A stretch of DNA of 33,657 nucleotides, from contig CAJXMZ010000007.1 in the NCBI GenBank assembly GCA_913056315.1, positions 1 through 33,657 of the forward strand, read 5' to 3'. Shown here piece after piece: positions 25,334 to 33,408 of this stretch. Within the stretch, counting starts at the first letter, position 1. Each line of letters opens with the position of its first letter. The translations under genes were made by a program, and so were the position numbers. Below the pieces are notes generated by a model that had not been told where the DNA came from, ran no database searches, and worked only from the letters and a program-made list of their open reading frames with translations. This DNA comes from an uncultured Ectothiorhodospiraceae bacterium. Lineage in GTDB: Bacteria; Pseudomonadota; Gammaproteobacteria; Nitrococcales; Nitrococcaceae.

Positions 25334-26920
25334 TCAACTGCCGTTGGTCGATGCCTGTGCGAAGTAGTTGGCAAGAAAGGTCTCGAACGCCGGCTCATCG
25401 CTGGCCTCCAGCGCGGCTTGTTCGGCGACTGACTCAGCGGCCGCTTGCTCGAGGCGAGTTTTGGCTGCGGGGTCTTGGGGTTGCTCGCGCAGGGTTTGCG
25501 CATGGTCGTTCGACACACGCAAAGCAAATTCCACAAACTCCTCGTTGCGTGAGCGCATTTGTGCAAGCACCCGGGCTGATGGAGTTTGTTCGGCATCGCT
25601 GACCATGCGCTGATATTGCGCAAGGATTTGTTGATAGCGACCGTCATCAGCCACCTCATCCAACAGCTCCGCGGGGCCTTGCATTGCTGCAAACAATTCC
25701 TCGGCCCATTGGCGCAGCGGCACTCGATTACCATCGCCGCGATAGAGGGTGAGGTCGGGGTCGCGCCCCGCGCGCGCGACAAGGCCTTGGTTGGCGTTGA
25801 TATGAGTTTGCTCTAGTGCATCGATCGGTGGGCTGTCCTCAAGTAGGCAAAATAACAATAGGGTTTCCAAAAACGCCGTTTGCTCCTGACTAATACCCAC
25901 GGGTGAGAAGGGGTCAAGATCGAGCGCGCGTATTTCCACGTATTCAACGCCTGCCCGGTGCAACGCCCGGGTTGGTTGCTCGCCCGATTGCGCTGCGGCT
26001 TTGGGGCGTACAAAGCTGTAGTACTCGTTTTCGATTTGCAGCACGTTGGTATTGAGTTGCCGCCACTGCCCATCCACCTGGGTGCCGATGCGCGCGTACT
26101 CCGGGTCGGGCGTACGAATAGCGGCTTGCAGGCTGCGAACGTAGGCATCTAAGTCGTTGTAGCTAATATTAAGCGCGGCTTGGGCGTTATTTTTATAGCC
26201 AATATCGCTCATTCGCAGTGAGGTGGCGTAGCGGGTGTAGAAGGTGTGCTTCGAGAACGCTTCAAAATCCACATTGCGTCCGCCGGTGAACGATTTGCAA
26301 ATCGCTGGCGAAGCGCCCATGAGGTAGGGCACAAGCCATCCGTAGCGTTGGAAATTACGGATGAGCCGAAAGTAGAAGTCAGAGCGAAATGCTTCGAAAC
26401 TGCGGGTATCTTCTTCTTGTGTCTGAATTGCGCGCAAAAACGGTTCGCTGAATGAGTAGTTAAAATGAATGCCCGCAATCGCCTGCATGGTGCGTCCATA
26501 GCGCCAGTCGAGCCCATGGCGGTAGACGTTTTTCATGGTTCCCACGTTGCTGTGCCCATACTCAGCGATGGGGATGCTGCGCTCTCCGCCAACGATGCAG
26601 GGCATGCTGGTTGCCCAAAGCAGCTCATCGCCAATTTGCCGGTAGGTATAGCGATGTAAATCAAACAGCCGCTCGATGGCCTCGTTGGCATTCACAAAAG
26701 CTGGCGTGACAAATTCCAATAGTGCTTCGGAATAATCGGTTGTGATCTCAGAGTGGCAAAGCGCCGAGCCAAGTCCCACCGGGTGCGCCGTTTGTGCGAT
26801 ATGGCCAGCAGGCGTGACGCGCAAGCTTTCTTTTTCAAGCCCGTAGCGGCTGCCGCTTAAAAGCCCTCGCGCGCTGCTTTGCTGCAAAAGGCGCACACGC
26901 TGATCCGCGCTGTGTTTCAT
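25334..26920 (-). CDS. gshA: Glutamate-cysteine ligase
   Basis: This enzyme joins glutamate and cysteine using ATP, the first and rate-limiting step of glutathione synthesis. It has 528 residues, close to E. coli GshA (518), with the E. coli-type motifs YGLEKESLRV near the N-terminus, ITTDYSEALLEFVTP, and VEYVEIRALDLDPFSPVGI. I use the ATG at 26920 (MKHSAD), which has an AGAGG-like stretch before it, rather than 26932. gshB is not in the window. It is divergent from phaB across a 146-bp region in which I see no secure promoter boxes. Confidence 0.96.
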   Translation of the reverse strand: MKHSADQRVRLLQQSSARGLLSGSRYGLEKESLRVTPAGHIAQTAHPVGLGSALCHSEITTDYSEALLEFVTPAFVNANEAIERLFDLHRYTYRQIGDELLWATSMPCIVGGERSIPIAEYGHSNVGTMKNVYRHGLDWRYGRTMQAIAGIHFNYSFSEPFLRAIQTQEEDTRSFEAFRSDFYFRLIRNFQRYGWLVPYLMGASPAICKSFTGGRNVDFEAFSKHTFYTRYATSLRMSDIGYKNNAQAALNISYNDLDAYVRSLQAAIRTPDPEYARIGTQVDGQWRQLNTNVLQIENEYYSFVRPKAAAQSGEQPTRALHRAGVEYVEIRALDLDPFSPVGISQEQTAFLETLLLFCLLEDSPPIDALEQTHINANQGLVARAGRDPDLTLYRGDGNRVPLRQWAEELFAAMQGPAELLDEVADDGRYQQILAQYQRMVSDAEQTPSARVLAQMRSRNEEFVEFALRVSNDHAQTLREQPQDPAAKTRLEQAAAESVAEQAALEASDEPAFETFLANYFAQASTNGS

Positions 26921-27066
26921 GTTGCCTCTCATCCACCCAATTATTTAGGCAGCGATTGTGCCCGCGTGGGCGGCGATTTGGAATGCCAATGTTGCGCTGC
27001 GTCTCGCCATGAACCCTTAGAGGTCGTTATGGTCAGGAGACGAGTCACGTGATGGAGGAGTAAAGA

Positions 27067-27789
27067 ATGACGAAAACCGCACTAATAACGGGTGGAACTC
27101 GAGGGATTGGGGCTGCGATTGCGACCGCTTTGCAAGAGGCTGGGCACACGGTTGTTGTGACCTACCAAGGTAATGATGAGGCGGCAAAGGCATTTACCCA
27201 AGACACCCAAATACCCGCGCGCAAATGGGATGTGGCCGACTTTGATGCCTGCGAGCAGGGGATTGCTGAGGTGGCCTCAGCGTTTGGTGACATTGATGTG
27301 CTGGTTAACAACGCGGGCATCACACGCGATGGCATGTTGCATAAAATGAATCCCGATGATTGGGATTCAGTCATTCGCACCAATTTAACCTCCGCATTCA
27401 ACATGACCCGCGCGGTCATCAACGGTATGCGCGATCGTGGCTTTGGGCGGATTATTCAAATCGCCTCGATTAACGGACAAAAAGGTCAAATGGGGCAGGC
27501 CAATTACGCGGCGGCCAAAGCTGGATTGATTGGGTTTACTAAATCTGTGGCGCAAGAAAACGCCCGCAAAGGCGTCACTGCTAATGTGGTCGCGCCGGGG
27601 TATATCGGGACAGATATGCTCTCATCAATGCCCGAAGCCGTGCTCGAGAAGATTATTGCGCAAATTCCGGTTAACCGCTTGGGCCAAGCCGATGAGATTG
27701 GTAAAGCCGTTGCCTACTTAGCCAGTGATGAGGCGGGGTTTGTTACCGGCTCTACGCTGAGTATTAATGGCGGCCAATCAATGATTTAG
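27067..27789 (+). CDS. phaB: Acetoacetyl-CoA reductase (PhaB type SDR)
   Basis: The enzyme is expected to reduce acetoacetyl-CoA to (R)-3-hydroxybutyryl-CoA for polyhydroxybutyrate synthesis. The 240-residue short-chain dehydrogenase has TGGTRGIG (cofactor loop), NNAG, and the catalytic Ser...YxxxK pair in IASINGQKGQMGQANYAAAK. The GQKGQ.GQ stretch and the overall pattern are those of PhaB rather than FabG, though FabG is the main alternative. GGAGGAG lies just upstream of the ATG. No phaA or phaC is adjacent. Confidence 0.87.
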   Translation: MTKTALITGGTRGIGAAIATALQEAGHTVVVTYQGNDEAAKAFTQDTQIPARKWDVADFDACEQGIAEVASAFGDIDVLVNNAGITRDGMLHKMNPDDWDSVIRTNLTSAFNMTRAVINGMRDRGFGRIIQIASINGQKGQMGQANYAAAKAGLIGFTKSVAQENARKGVTANVVAPGYIGTDMLSSMPEAVLEKIIAQIPVNRLGQADEIGKAVAYLASDEAGFVTGSTLSINGGQSMI

Positions 27790-27806
27790 GCTGTGAAGCC
27801 GGGCGT

Positions 27807-28109
27807 TTAGGATTGATGAGTAAAGAGTTGATCACCCTGCTCATCGATCAAGCGCTGGGCTTTCATGAGCGTCATTTCGCCAGCTACCTCGCGGCTGCCA
27901 AATACATCAGCGCGCACAAATGTGACGCTTTGGCTTGACTCGTCGTTGCGATCATCGCGAAGGATTTCCCCCGCGACCCGCCAGCCATTGTCGTCTTTGC
28001 GCGGGGCAACCCGAATCGTAAACCCCGCATACGCGGTTTCACTCAACACGCTTGGGGGGTTGTTGTTGGCGTTTTTTGCCAGCAGGGTGTCAAAAAGTTT
28101 TCGTAGCAT
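27807..28109 (-). CDS. HlyU family protein
   Basis: The 100-residue protein matches the HlyU family: YAGFTIRVAPRKDDNGWRVAG, then FVRADVFGSREVA and KAQRLIDEQGDQLF. Vibrio HlyU is named as a transcriptional activator, but most members of this small family are uncharacterised. Its 3' end lies 17 bp from the phaB stop, and it is divergent from the methyltransferase gene. The ribosome site is weak. Confidence 0.78.
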   Translation of the reverse strand: MLRKLFDTLLAKNANNNPPSVLSETAYAGFTIRVAPRKDDNGWRVAGEILRDDRNDESSQSVTFVRADVFGSREVAGEMTLMKAQRLIDEQGDQLFTHQS

Positions 28110-28168
28110 GGCGATACCATGCCGCGAGCGCTGTACCCAATCAAGTCAGTAACGGATTGATTTTTGGC

Positions 28169-28768
28169 ATGCTCGATCAGGCAACGTTTTTAAAAGGGTT
28201 TTTGCGCTCACCCAAAGAGGTCGGTTCGGTCATTCCGAGTTCGCGATTTTTGGAAGCGCGCATTTGTCGCACGATTGATGCCGCCCATGCGCCGGTGGTG
28301 GTGGAGCTAGGTCCCGGCACCGGTGGGACAACCCGCGCGGTCCTCGCGGATATGCCAGCGAATGCAACACTGCTGGCGATTGATACGAACCCGGCGTTTA
28401 TCGAGCGCTTACAGGGCATTAACGATCCACGCCTGATTGCCCAACAAGGCACGGCCGAGTCGTTAGGTGCATTGGTGCGCGGTCATGGGTTACCCGCGCC
28501 GACGGTAATCTTTTCGGGTATTCCCTTCTCTACGATGCCGGCGGCGAGCGCGAGCGCGATCATTGATCACGTGTGGACAACGCTCGCGCCAGGCGGGCGA
28601 TTTATGGCTTATCAATTTCGCGCGGATGTCGCGCGCTATGGGCAGGCGCGCTTTGGTGAACCGGTTCGCGAGCGGGAGTGGTTTAACATCCCGCCGATGA
28701 CGTTTTTTGCTTGGGATAAACCGCTGGGTGAATCGGCGGCAGACCGCGCGCCATCGGCAGGGCAATAA
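28169..28768 (+). CDS. SAM-dependent methyltransferase, phospholipid N-methyltransferase-like
   Basis: The 199-residue class I methyltransferase has motif I VVVELGPGTGGTTRAVL and the post-motif stretch FSGIPFSTMP, which recalls the SGLPL segment of bacterial phosphatidylethanolamine N-methyltransferases (PmtA). The N-terminal FLKGFLRSPKEVGSVIPSS is also typical of that group. It may methylate a phospholipid head group, but an rRNA- or quinone-type substrate cannot be excluded. The ATG at 28169 is preferred to the ORF start at 28052, which overlaps the HlyU gene. The last 86 bp overlap the end of the convergent MFS gene. Confidence 0.75.
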   Translation: MLDQATFLKGFLRSPKEVGSVIPSSRFLEARICRTIDAAHAPVVVELGPGTGGTTRAVLADMPANATLLAIDTNPAFIERLQGINDPRLIAQQGTAESLGALVRGHGLPAPTVIFSGIPFSTMPAASASAIIDHVWTTLAPGGRFMAYQFRADVARYGQARFGEPVREREWFNIPPMTFFAWDKPLGESAADRAPSAGQ

Positions 28769-29888
28769 GGCAATAGAGCACGATCGGAACGATTGCCATG
28801 CCGGGAATGTGGGTCAGGTCAGCAACGATGCCACCAAGCATTGGGATTAAAAAATTCGTAATCGCCCCAATGCCAAACATGCCTGCGGCCAGTGCTGCGG
28901 TTTGATTGCCCACCGCGTAAATAGGCGGCAGCCCAACCATAAGAATGAGTACCATGCCCGCGCTAATGCCTGCCGGTGCTAGCGCCAGTAGCCCGGGGAT
29001 GCCTGGGACAATGACAAAAAACGTCAGTGCGCTGAGCCCGAGCGCCATTAAAATAATGATCGGTCCCGCACGCCCAATCCAATGTCGTGATAGCCAAAAC
29101 ATTAATAGCGAGGCAATGAGCTGGGTGCCGTTGAGTAGGATTAAGCCCATGCTCAATAGCTCGCCTTCGCCGCGGCCGTTTAACACGGTGCCTAAGTAGG
29201 CATTGGTGCCAAAAAATAACGATCCACTGGCGCCCAGCAAGATGCCCAGCCGCCAAACCAGGGCTTCATTCCAAGCAGGCATCCAGCTGCCGGTATCCAC
29301 CGCGACTTCAGTGCGGGCTCGAGACAGGATTAGAAGGCCAAATGCCGGGATAATTGCCGGTAGCGACCAGAACAAAATCGCCAATCGCCAGTCCCCGTTA
29401 GCCAGCGGCAACATGACCGGCAGCGTCAGAGTCGATCCCAATACCTCGCCAATGAGCATGCCATTCATGTACACCGCGGTGCCAAAAGCGATGCGCTCAG
29501 GAATCCACTCAGTGAGCAGGGTGGGCAAGGCTGGTTGAATGCCGGCAATCCCAACCCCCATGATGGCGGTGGCAACAAACAGCATTGTCGTATCGCCTAG
29601 GCCACGCGCTGATGAGCTCGCCGCAACCAGTAGCAGCGCCATGAACAGCGTGTAACGCGCACCAATTCGGCTAATGAGCCATGAGGCGCCCAGCCCTGCG
29701 ATGGCCAGCATAAGAATTGGAAAAGTGGTGAGCGCGCCGGTGGCGGTTTGACTTAAACTAAGCTCTTGACCAATTAATGGCGCCAAAGGTGGTGCAACCA
29801 TAACCGTTAAGCGCAGGTACAAACCGGCGCCCCATAGCAACACCAAGGCCAACCAATCCGCGTGTTTTTGCTGCCCGATGACGGCCAT
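28683..29888 (-). CDS. MFS transporter, CynX/NimT type
   Basis: The 401-residue protein has about twelve membrane segments. The N-terminal LRLTVMVAPPLAPLIGQELSL and the following TGALTTFPILMLA are typical of the CynX/NimT branch of the major facilitator family (cyanate, 2-nitroimidazole and related carriers). The substrate is unknown. The ATG at 29888 begins just before the first helix. The C-terminal 28 codons overlap the methyltransferase gene on the other strand. That tail (PPIHPAVYPKQKTSSAGC) is polar and lies beyond the last membrane helix. Confidence 0.83.
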   Translation of the reverse strand: MAVIGQQKHADWLALVLLWGAGLYLRLTVMVAPPLAPLIGQELSLSQTATGALTTFPILMLAIAGLGASWLISRIGARYTLFMALLLVAASSSARGLGDTTMLFVATAIMGVGIAGIQPALPTLLTEWIPERIAFGTAVYMNGMLIGEVLGSTLTLPVMLPLANGDWRLAILFWSLPAIIPAFGLLILSRARTEVAVDTGSWMPAWNEALVWRLGILLGASGSLFFGTNAYLGTVLNGRGEGELLSMGLILLNGTQLIASLLMFWLSRHWIGRAGPIIILMALGLSALTFFVIVPGIPGLLALAPAGISAGMVLILMVGLPPIYAVGNQTAALAAGMFGIGAITNFLIPMLGGIVADLTHIPGMAIVPIVLYCLIALPMARGLPPIHPAVYPKQKTSSAGC

Positions 29889-29938
29889 TAACGCCCCTTA
29901 ATTACAGATTGAAAGTGTATCACTGTGGAGCTGGAATC

Positions 29939-30178
29939 ATGCGCGAGCTCACTGACAATAACCAAACGCGCTGGCGAGTCGAGGTGTTATTCGCCTCGTA
30001 TGGAGCGTTTTACTTAATATTTAGCCCGGATGGCGCCGGTGAGCCATTTAAGCTTGCGATTGCTGCCGATTCACAGCGGCAAGCCGAACAAATGCTCGCG
30101 GCAATGGATAGCGAAGCGCTGGAAGCCAGTCTTGCGCAAGCCACACCGTTTAGCGAAACCACGGAGCTTGGCTTTTAA
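29939..30178 (+). CDS. Small protein of unknown function (79 residues)
   Basis: I use the ATG at 29939, which has GGAG eight bases upstream, not the ORF start at 29909. The protein (MRELTDNNQTRW...) has a predicted strand-rich first half (RVEVLFASYGAFYLIFSPD) and a helical second half (SQRQAEQMLAAMDSEALEASLAQ). It has no cysteine, signal peptide or membrane helix. I recognise no family. It is coupled by TAATG to the next small gene. Confidence 0.66.
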   Translation: MRELTDNNQTRWRVEVLFASYGAFYLIFSPDGAGEPFKLAIAADSQRQAEQMLAAMDSEALEASLAQATPFSETTELGF

Positions 30179-30426
30179 TGGATCAACCGGTCAGTTATCC
30201 CGGCGGGACCATCGACTTGCGCTTGCATCGCCCGCGCGAGCGCCTTGGGCTGATCGATCAACTGCTGGCCACCGTGCAAGCAGGCGAAGACGTGCTGCTT
30301 GTGTTCTCGGCACCCCCGCAGCGCCTGCCTGATCATATTCACTCGCGCTTTCCGGGACGTTTTGCGTTAAACCCGGTCAGCCAAGGCCCGGCGGTATGGA
30401 GTCTATGGGTTCAGCCTTTGCGCTAA
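30178..30426 (+). CDS. Small protein, possibly DUF2249/TusA-like
   Basis: The 82-residue protein starts one base inside the previous stop (TAATG). The order TIDLRLHRP, then a helix ERLGLIDQLLATV, then GEDVLLVFSAPPQRLPDHI and a final AVWSLWVQPL resembles the beta-alpha-beta outline of DUF2249 or TusA-like domains, but without the TusA cysteine motif. That is a shape-level resemblance only. Its stop overlaps the convergent epd stop by 4 bp. Confidence 0.6.
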   Translation: MDQPVSYPGGTIDLRLHRPRERLGLIDQLLATVQAGEDVLLVFSAPPQRLPDHIHSRFPGRFALNPVSQGPAVWSLWVQPLR

Positions 30427-31445
30427 TCGGCTTCATCCGTCGCGATGGCCAGCGCAATATCGAGCATGCGATGGGCAAATCCCCACTCATTATCAAACCA
30501 CCCCACCAGCTTGACCCAGTGGTTATCGATCACCCGAATTTGCGTCGCATCAACAATGACTGAATGCGCGTCGTGGGCAAAATCCACCGAGCTAACCGGG
30601 TCATGACACAGGGCCAAAATGCCTTGATACGCTTGGTTGCAGGATGCTTGTAGGGCGGCTTTAACCGCATCGACGTCGGTTGGTTGAGTGGTCTCAAGCG
30701 TCAAGTCCAGCGCTGAAACCGTGGTGGTGGGTACGCGCAAGTGCAAACACTCGACTTTGCCCTCAAGCCCGGGCATTAGCCGTGTGACACCTCGGGCCAG
30801 TGCGGTGTCCATTGGAACAACCGCATTGAGTGCGCTGCGAAAGCGTCGGGGGTCCTGGCCAACAAAGCTGTCAGTCACCGGCTGATCGTTCATGGCGGCA
30901 TGAATGGTCGTGGAGGCGACTCGCTGTAAACCCAGGGTTGAGTTAATCGTATCGAGCACGGGGATGAGCGCATTGGTTGTGCACGAACCTGCGGATAGGA
31001 TTTGTTGTTGAGTGCTGCGTTGGCTTTGGTTAAAGCCCATGATTAAGGTCAGATCAACGTCTGCCGAGGCCGGTTGCGAGAACAGCACACGTTGCGCTCC
31101 TGCCATTAAATGCTCGCTGGCACTGGCGCGCGTACCCGGCTGGCCGGAGCACTCCATAACCAAATCAATTCCCAATGTCTGCCAGGGCAATTCGGCTGCT
31201 GGGAGTCCGGGCAGTAGCTCTAGCGTGTATCCGTCGGCACAAAGCCTGCCATCGGTGATTGCCACCTCGCCAGGAAAGCGCCCATGCGCACTGTCATAGC
31301 GTGTGAGGTGAGCAACCGCGTCGGGATGGGCGGGCTCATTGATTGCAACAAACTCAAGCGCAGCGGTGTCTGCGCGAGTGTGTGCCGCACGCAATAGACT
31401 GCGGCCAATTCGTCCGTATCCATTAATGGCGATACGCAGCGTCAT
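30423..31445 (-). CDS. epd: Erythrose-4-phosphate dehydrogenase (Epd/GapB type)
   Basis: This enzyme oxidises erythrose 4-phosphate to 4-phosphoerythronate with NAD+, the first step of the DXP-dependent route to pyridoxal phosphate. The 340-residue protein has the GAPDH fold: NAD motif INGYGRIGRSLLRA, the catalytic Cys155 in SAGSCTTNALIPV and His182 in IHAAMNDQPV. Epd-like rather than GapA-like signatures are AMNDQPVTDS, VPMDTALARGVTRLMPG and SVDFAHDAHSVIVDATQ. GAPDH activity cannot be ruled out. In many relatives epd is followed by pgk and fba; here it stands alone. I use the ATG at 31445, not 31643. Confidence 0.83.
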   Translation of the reverse strand: MTLRIAINGYGRIGRSLLRAAHTRADTAALEFVAINEPAHPDAVAHLTRYDSAHGRFPGEVAITDGRLCADGYTLELLPGLPAAELPWQTLGIDLVMECSGQPGTRASASEHLMAGAQRVLFSQPASADVDLTLIMGFNQSQRSTQQQILSAGSCTTNALIPVLDTINSTLGLQRVASTTIHAAMNDQPVTDSFVGQDPRRFRSALNAVVPMDTALARGVTRLMPGLEGKVECLHLRVPTTTVSALDLTLETTQPTDVDAVKAALQASCNQAYQGILALCHDPVSSVDFAHDAHSVIVDATQIRVIDNHWVKLVGWFDNEWGFAHRMLDIALAIATDEAD

Positions 31446-31525
31446 ATTTGGGCACCATCCCGACAAGCTAGGGGTGACTGTGGCATCCTTGCAGCGCTGG
31501 CAATAGTACCTGTACGAGTTTCGAT

Positions 31526-32284
31526 ATGGCAGAGCTTGAACATAGTCACCACCCTGATGCGATTCGTGAGCGCCTTGATGAGGGCCGCAAAACGAGCTAC
31601 CTACGCGATGCCATCTTGGGTGGCATTGATGGCTGCGTGACAACGTTTGCGGTTGTTGCCAGCGTGGCAGGGGCCGGTCTGCCTGGGGTGATCGCGCTCA
31701 GCCTTGGCTTGGCCAGTCTGATTGCCGATGGATTCAGCATGGGCGTGAGCAACTATCAAGGGGTGAAATCAGATCGCGATGCCCTAGAGCGGGCCCGAGC
31801 GACCGAAAATCGCCATATCCGATCGGTCCCCGACGGCGAGCGCGAAGAAGTGCGCCAGATTTTTGCCCGCAAGGGTTTTTCAGGCGACGTGCTCGAAGAG
31901 ATCGTTGAAACCATTTCTGCCGATGAAACGCTGTGGGTCGATACCATGTTGCGCGAGGAGCACGGCCTTGAGCTCGAGGGGGCTCAGCCGGTTCGCGCTG
32001 CGTTTTGGACCTTTGGCGCCTTTGTTCTAGTGGGCGCCGTCCCGCTTGTCCCTTTCGCATTGCCCAGCTTGGGGTTGGATATCGCTTTTGCGATTAGCAG
32101 CACGCTCACGGCAGCCACCTTTTTTGGAATTGGCTTTATTAAAGGCATGATTGTGGGTGAGCGTCGGCTGCAGTCTGGCCTAGAAACGCTGTTGATGGGT
32201 GGCGGTGCCGCCGTCATTGCGTATTTGGTTGGCGGTGTATTCGAACCAATGATGACCGAAATGGGCCTTGCGATTACGCGCTAA
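31526..32284 (+). CDS. VIT1/CCC1 family iron/manganese transporter
   Basis: The 252-residue protein has GGIDGCVTTFAVVASVAGAG and IADGFSMGVSNYQGVKSD in the first membrane pair, a cytoplasmic acidic segment (about residues 85-150, with several Glu pairs likely to bind metal), and three C-terminal helices. Family members move Fe2+ or Mn2+ out of the cytoplasm or into storage compartments. It is divergent from epd by 80 bp, in which I see no secure promoter. Confidence 0.87.
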   Translation: MAELEHSHHPDAIRERLDEGRKTSYLRDAILGGIDGCVTTFAVVASVAGAGLPGVIALSLGLASLIADGFSMGVSNYQGVKSDRDALERARATENRHIRSVPDGEREEVRQIFARKGFSGDVLEEIVETISADETLWVDTMLREEHGLELEGAQPVRAAFWTFGAFVLVGAVPLVPFALPSLGLDIAFAISSTLTAATFFGIGFIKGMIVGERRLQSGLETLLMGGGAAVIAYLVGGVFEPMMTEMGLAITR

Positions 32285-32332
32285 GCGTTCGCTCACAGGC
32301 GCGAGTTGATAAAAGTAACCAAGGAGAGACTC

Positions 32333-32800
32333 ATGAGCGCAATTCCTGATGTTTTACTGGTCCCGGTGGATGGATCCGATGGTGCGGCCGATGCGGCGGG
32401 TTACGCCGGGGCGCTAGCTGCCCGTTTGAATGTGCCGGTGCGATTGTTGTTTGCCTTTCCCAAAGACCCGGTGGATATGTTTGGGATACCGACTGATGCA
32501 CCGCGGCCAGAGGAAGTCGAGTACTTCTCACCGGATGCCTTCGCCCGGTTGCGTGATAAAAGTGCCGAAAAAGCCTTTGCCGCGGCGCGTGAAGCGATCA
32601 CGGCCCATCCAGCGAGCGTTGAAGAGACCGTGCTTGCCGGCAGTGCGGCCGATGCCATTGTTGCGCATGCCAATAGCCAAGCAAATGCAATGATTGTGAT
32701 TGGCAGCCGTGGATTGAGTGGCGTTAAAGAGCTACTCCTGGGTAGCGTGAGTCAGCGGGTTTTGCACCACGCGGATTGTCCCGTTACGGTCGTGCGCTAA
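32333..32800 (+). CDS. Universal stress protein (UspA family)
   Basis: The 155-residue single Usp domain has VPVDGSDGA at the N-terminus and the ATP-binding G-2x-G-9x-G-S/T motif in GSRGLSGVKELLLGSVS, ending VLHHADCPVTVVR. It is therefore likely a nucleotide-binding member. AAGGAG lies just before the ATG at 32333. It follows the VIT1 gene by 48 bp on the same strand and may be co-transcribed. Confidence 0.92.
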   Translation: MSAIPDVLLVPVDGSDGAADAAGYAGALAARLNVPVRLLFAFPKDPVDMFGIPTDAPRPEEVEYFSPDAFARLRDKSAEKAFAAAREAITAHPASVEETVLAGSAADAIVAHANSQANAMIVIGSRGLSGVKELLLGSVSQRVLHHADCPVTVVR

Positions 32801-32811
32801 TCTCCAAGCGC

Positions 32812-33324
32812 ATGGACACGGATGACGCCGCGCTGGCGCGGCTTGCCGAGCGGGTGGCTGATGCCCTGACTCAGCACGGACAAATGCTCATTACCGCAGA
32901 GTCGTGCACGGGCGGTTGGATTGCCAAGGTCTGCACCGACTTGCCCGGCAGCTCGGCTTGGTTTGCGCATGGTCTAGTGACTTACAGTAATGCGGCTAAG
33001 CAACGGTTGCTGGGGGTTAAAGCCCAGACGCTTGAGCGGGCGGGGGCAGTCAGTCGCGAGACCGCAGAAGCGATGGCCGCCGGCGCGGTTGCTAGCAGCA
33101 CCGATTGCCTTGGTATCGCGGTAACCGGTGTTGCGGGGCCCAGCGGTGGCAGCGTTGACAAGCCAGTCGGCACGGTCTGCTTGGCTTGGTCGCTATCGGG
33201 TGGCGTCATGCATAGTGAACAAGCACGCTTTCCCGGGGATCGCGAGGCGATTCGTCGGGCAAGCGTCGCGTACGCGTTGAGCCGCCTGCTCGATGGCTTA
33301 AATGGACAGATGAACGGGCATTAA
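32812..33324 (+). CDS. pncC: Nicotinamide-nucleotide amidohydrolase (CinA C-terminal type)
   Basis: PncC deamidates NMN to nicotinate mononucleotide for NAD recycling. The 170-residue protein has the CinA C-terminal domain only: AESCTGGWIAKVCTDLPGSS, ALVTYSN-like GLVTYSNAAKQ, and GIAVTGVAGPSGG followed by PVGTVCLAW. The N-terminal COG1058 domain of full CinA is absent. It stands immediately before recA, the common pncC(cinA)-recA order. The start at 32812 has no clear ribosome site. Confidence 0.9.
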   Translation: MDTDDAALARLAERVADALTQHGQMLITAESCTGGWIAKVCTDLPGSSAWFAHGLVTYSNAAKQRLLGVKAQTLERAGAVSRETAEAMAAGAVASSTDCLGIAVTGVAGPSGGSVDKPVGTVCLAWSLSGGVMHSEQARFPGDREAIRRASVAYALSRLLDGLNGQMNGH

Positions 33325-33363
33325 AAGACACCCGCTGGGGTGGGCGCTCTGCCCGGACTGTGG

Positions 33364-33379
33364 GATAATTATTACTACT
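33364..33379. promoter_or_regulatory. Candidate recA control region
   Basis: GATAAT (33364-33369) could be a recA -10 box. Directly after it, TATTACTACT (33370-33379; AGTAGTAATA on the other strand) matches ten bases of the TTAGTAGTAATACTACTAA LexA box described in Xanthomonadales, but the other half does not match. No E. coli-type CTGT-N8-ACAG SOS box is present in the 84-bp region. Confidence 0.28.
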
Positions 33380-33408
33380 TCTTAGACACGGCATACCAAG
33401 GGTTGGGC

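Noticed and set aside
26930-27066. Possible promoter or operator between gshA and phaB
   Set aside because: A GCCC/GGGC mini-palindrome and a TAAATA stretch are present, but no paired -35/-10 boxes at correct spacing could be defended.
29939-30426. Toxin-antitoxin module
   Set aside because: Size and coupling fit, but neither protein has a DNA-binding, nuclease or other toxin motif.
33341-33354. GGGC-loop-GCCC hairpin before recA as a terminator of pncC
   Set aside because: The stem is only four base pairs and no T-run follows.
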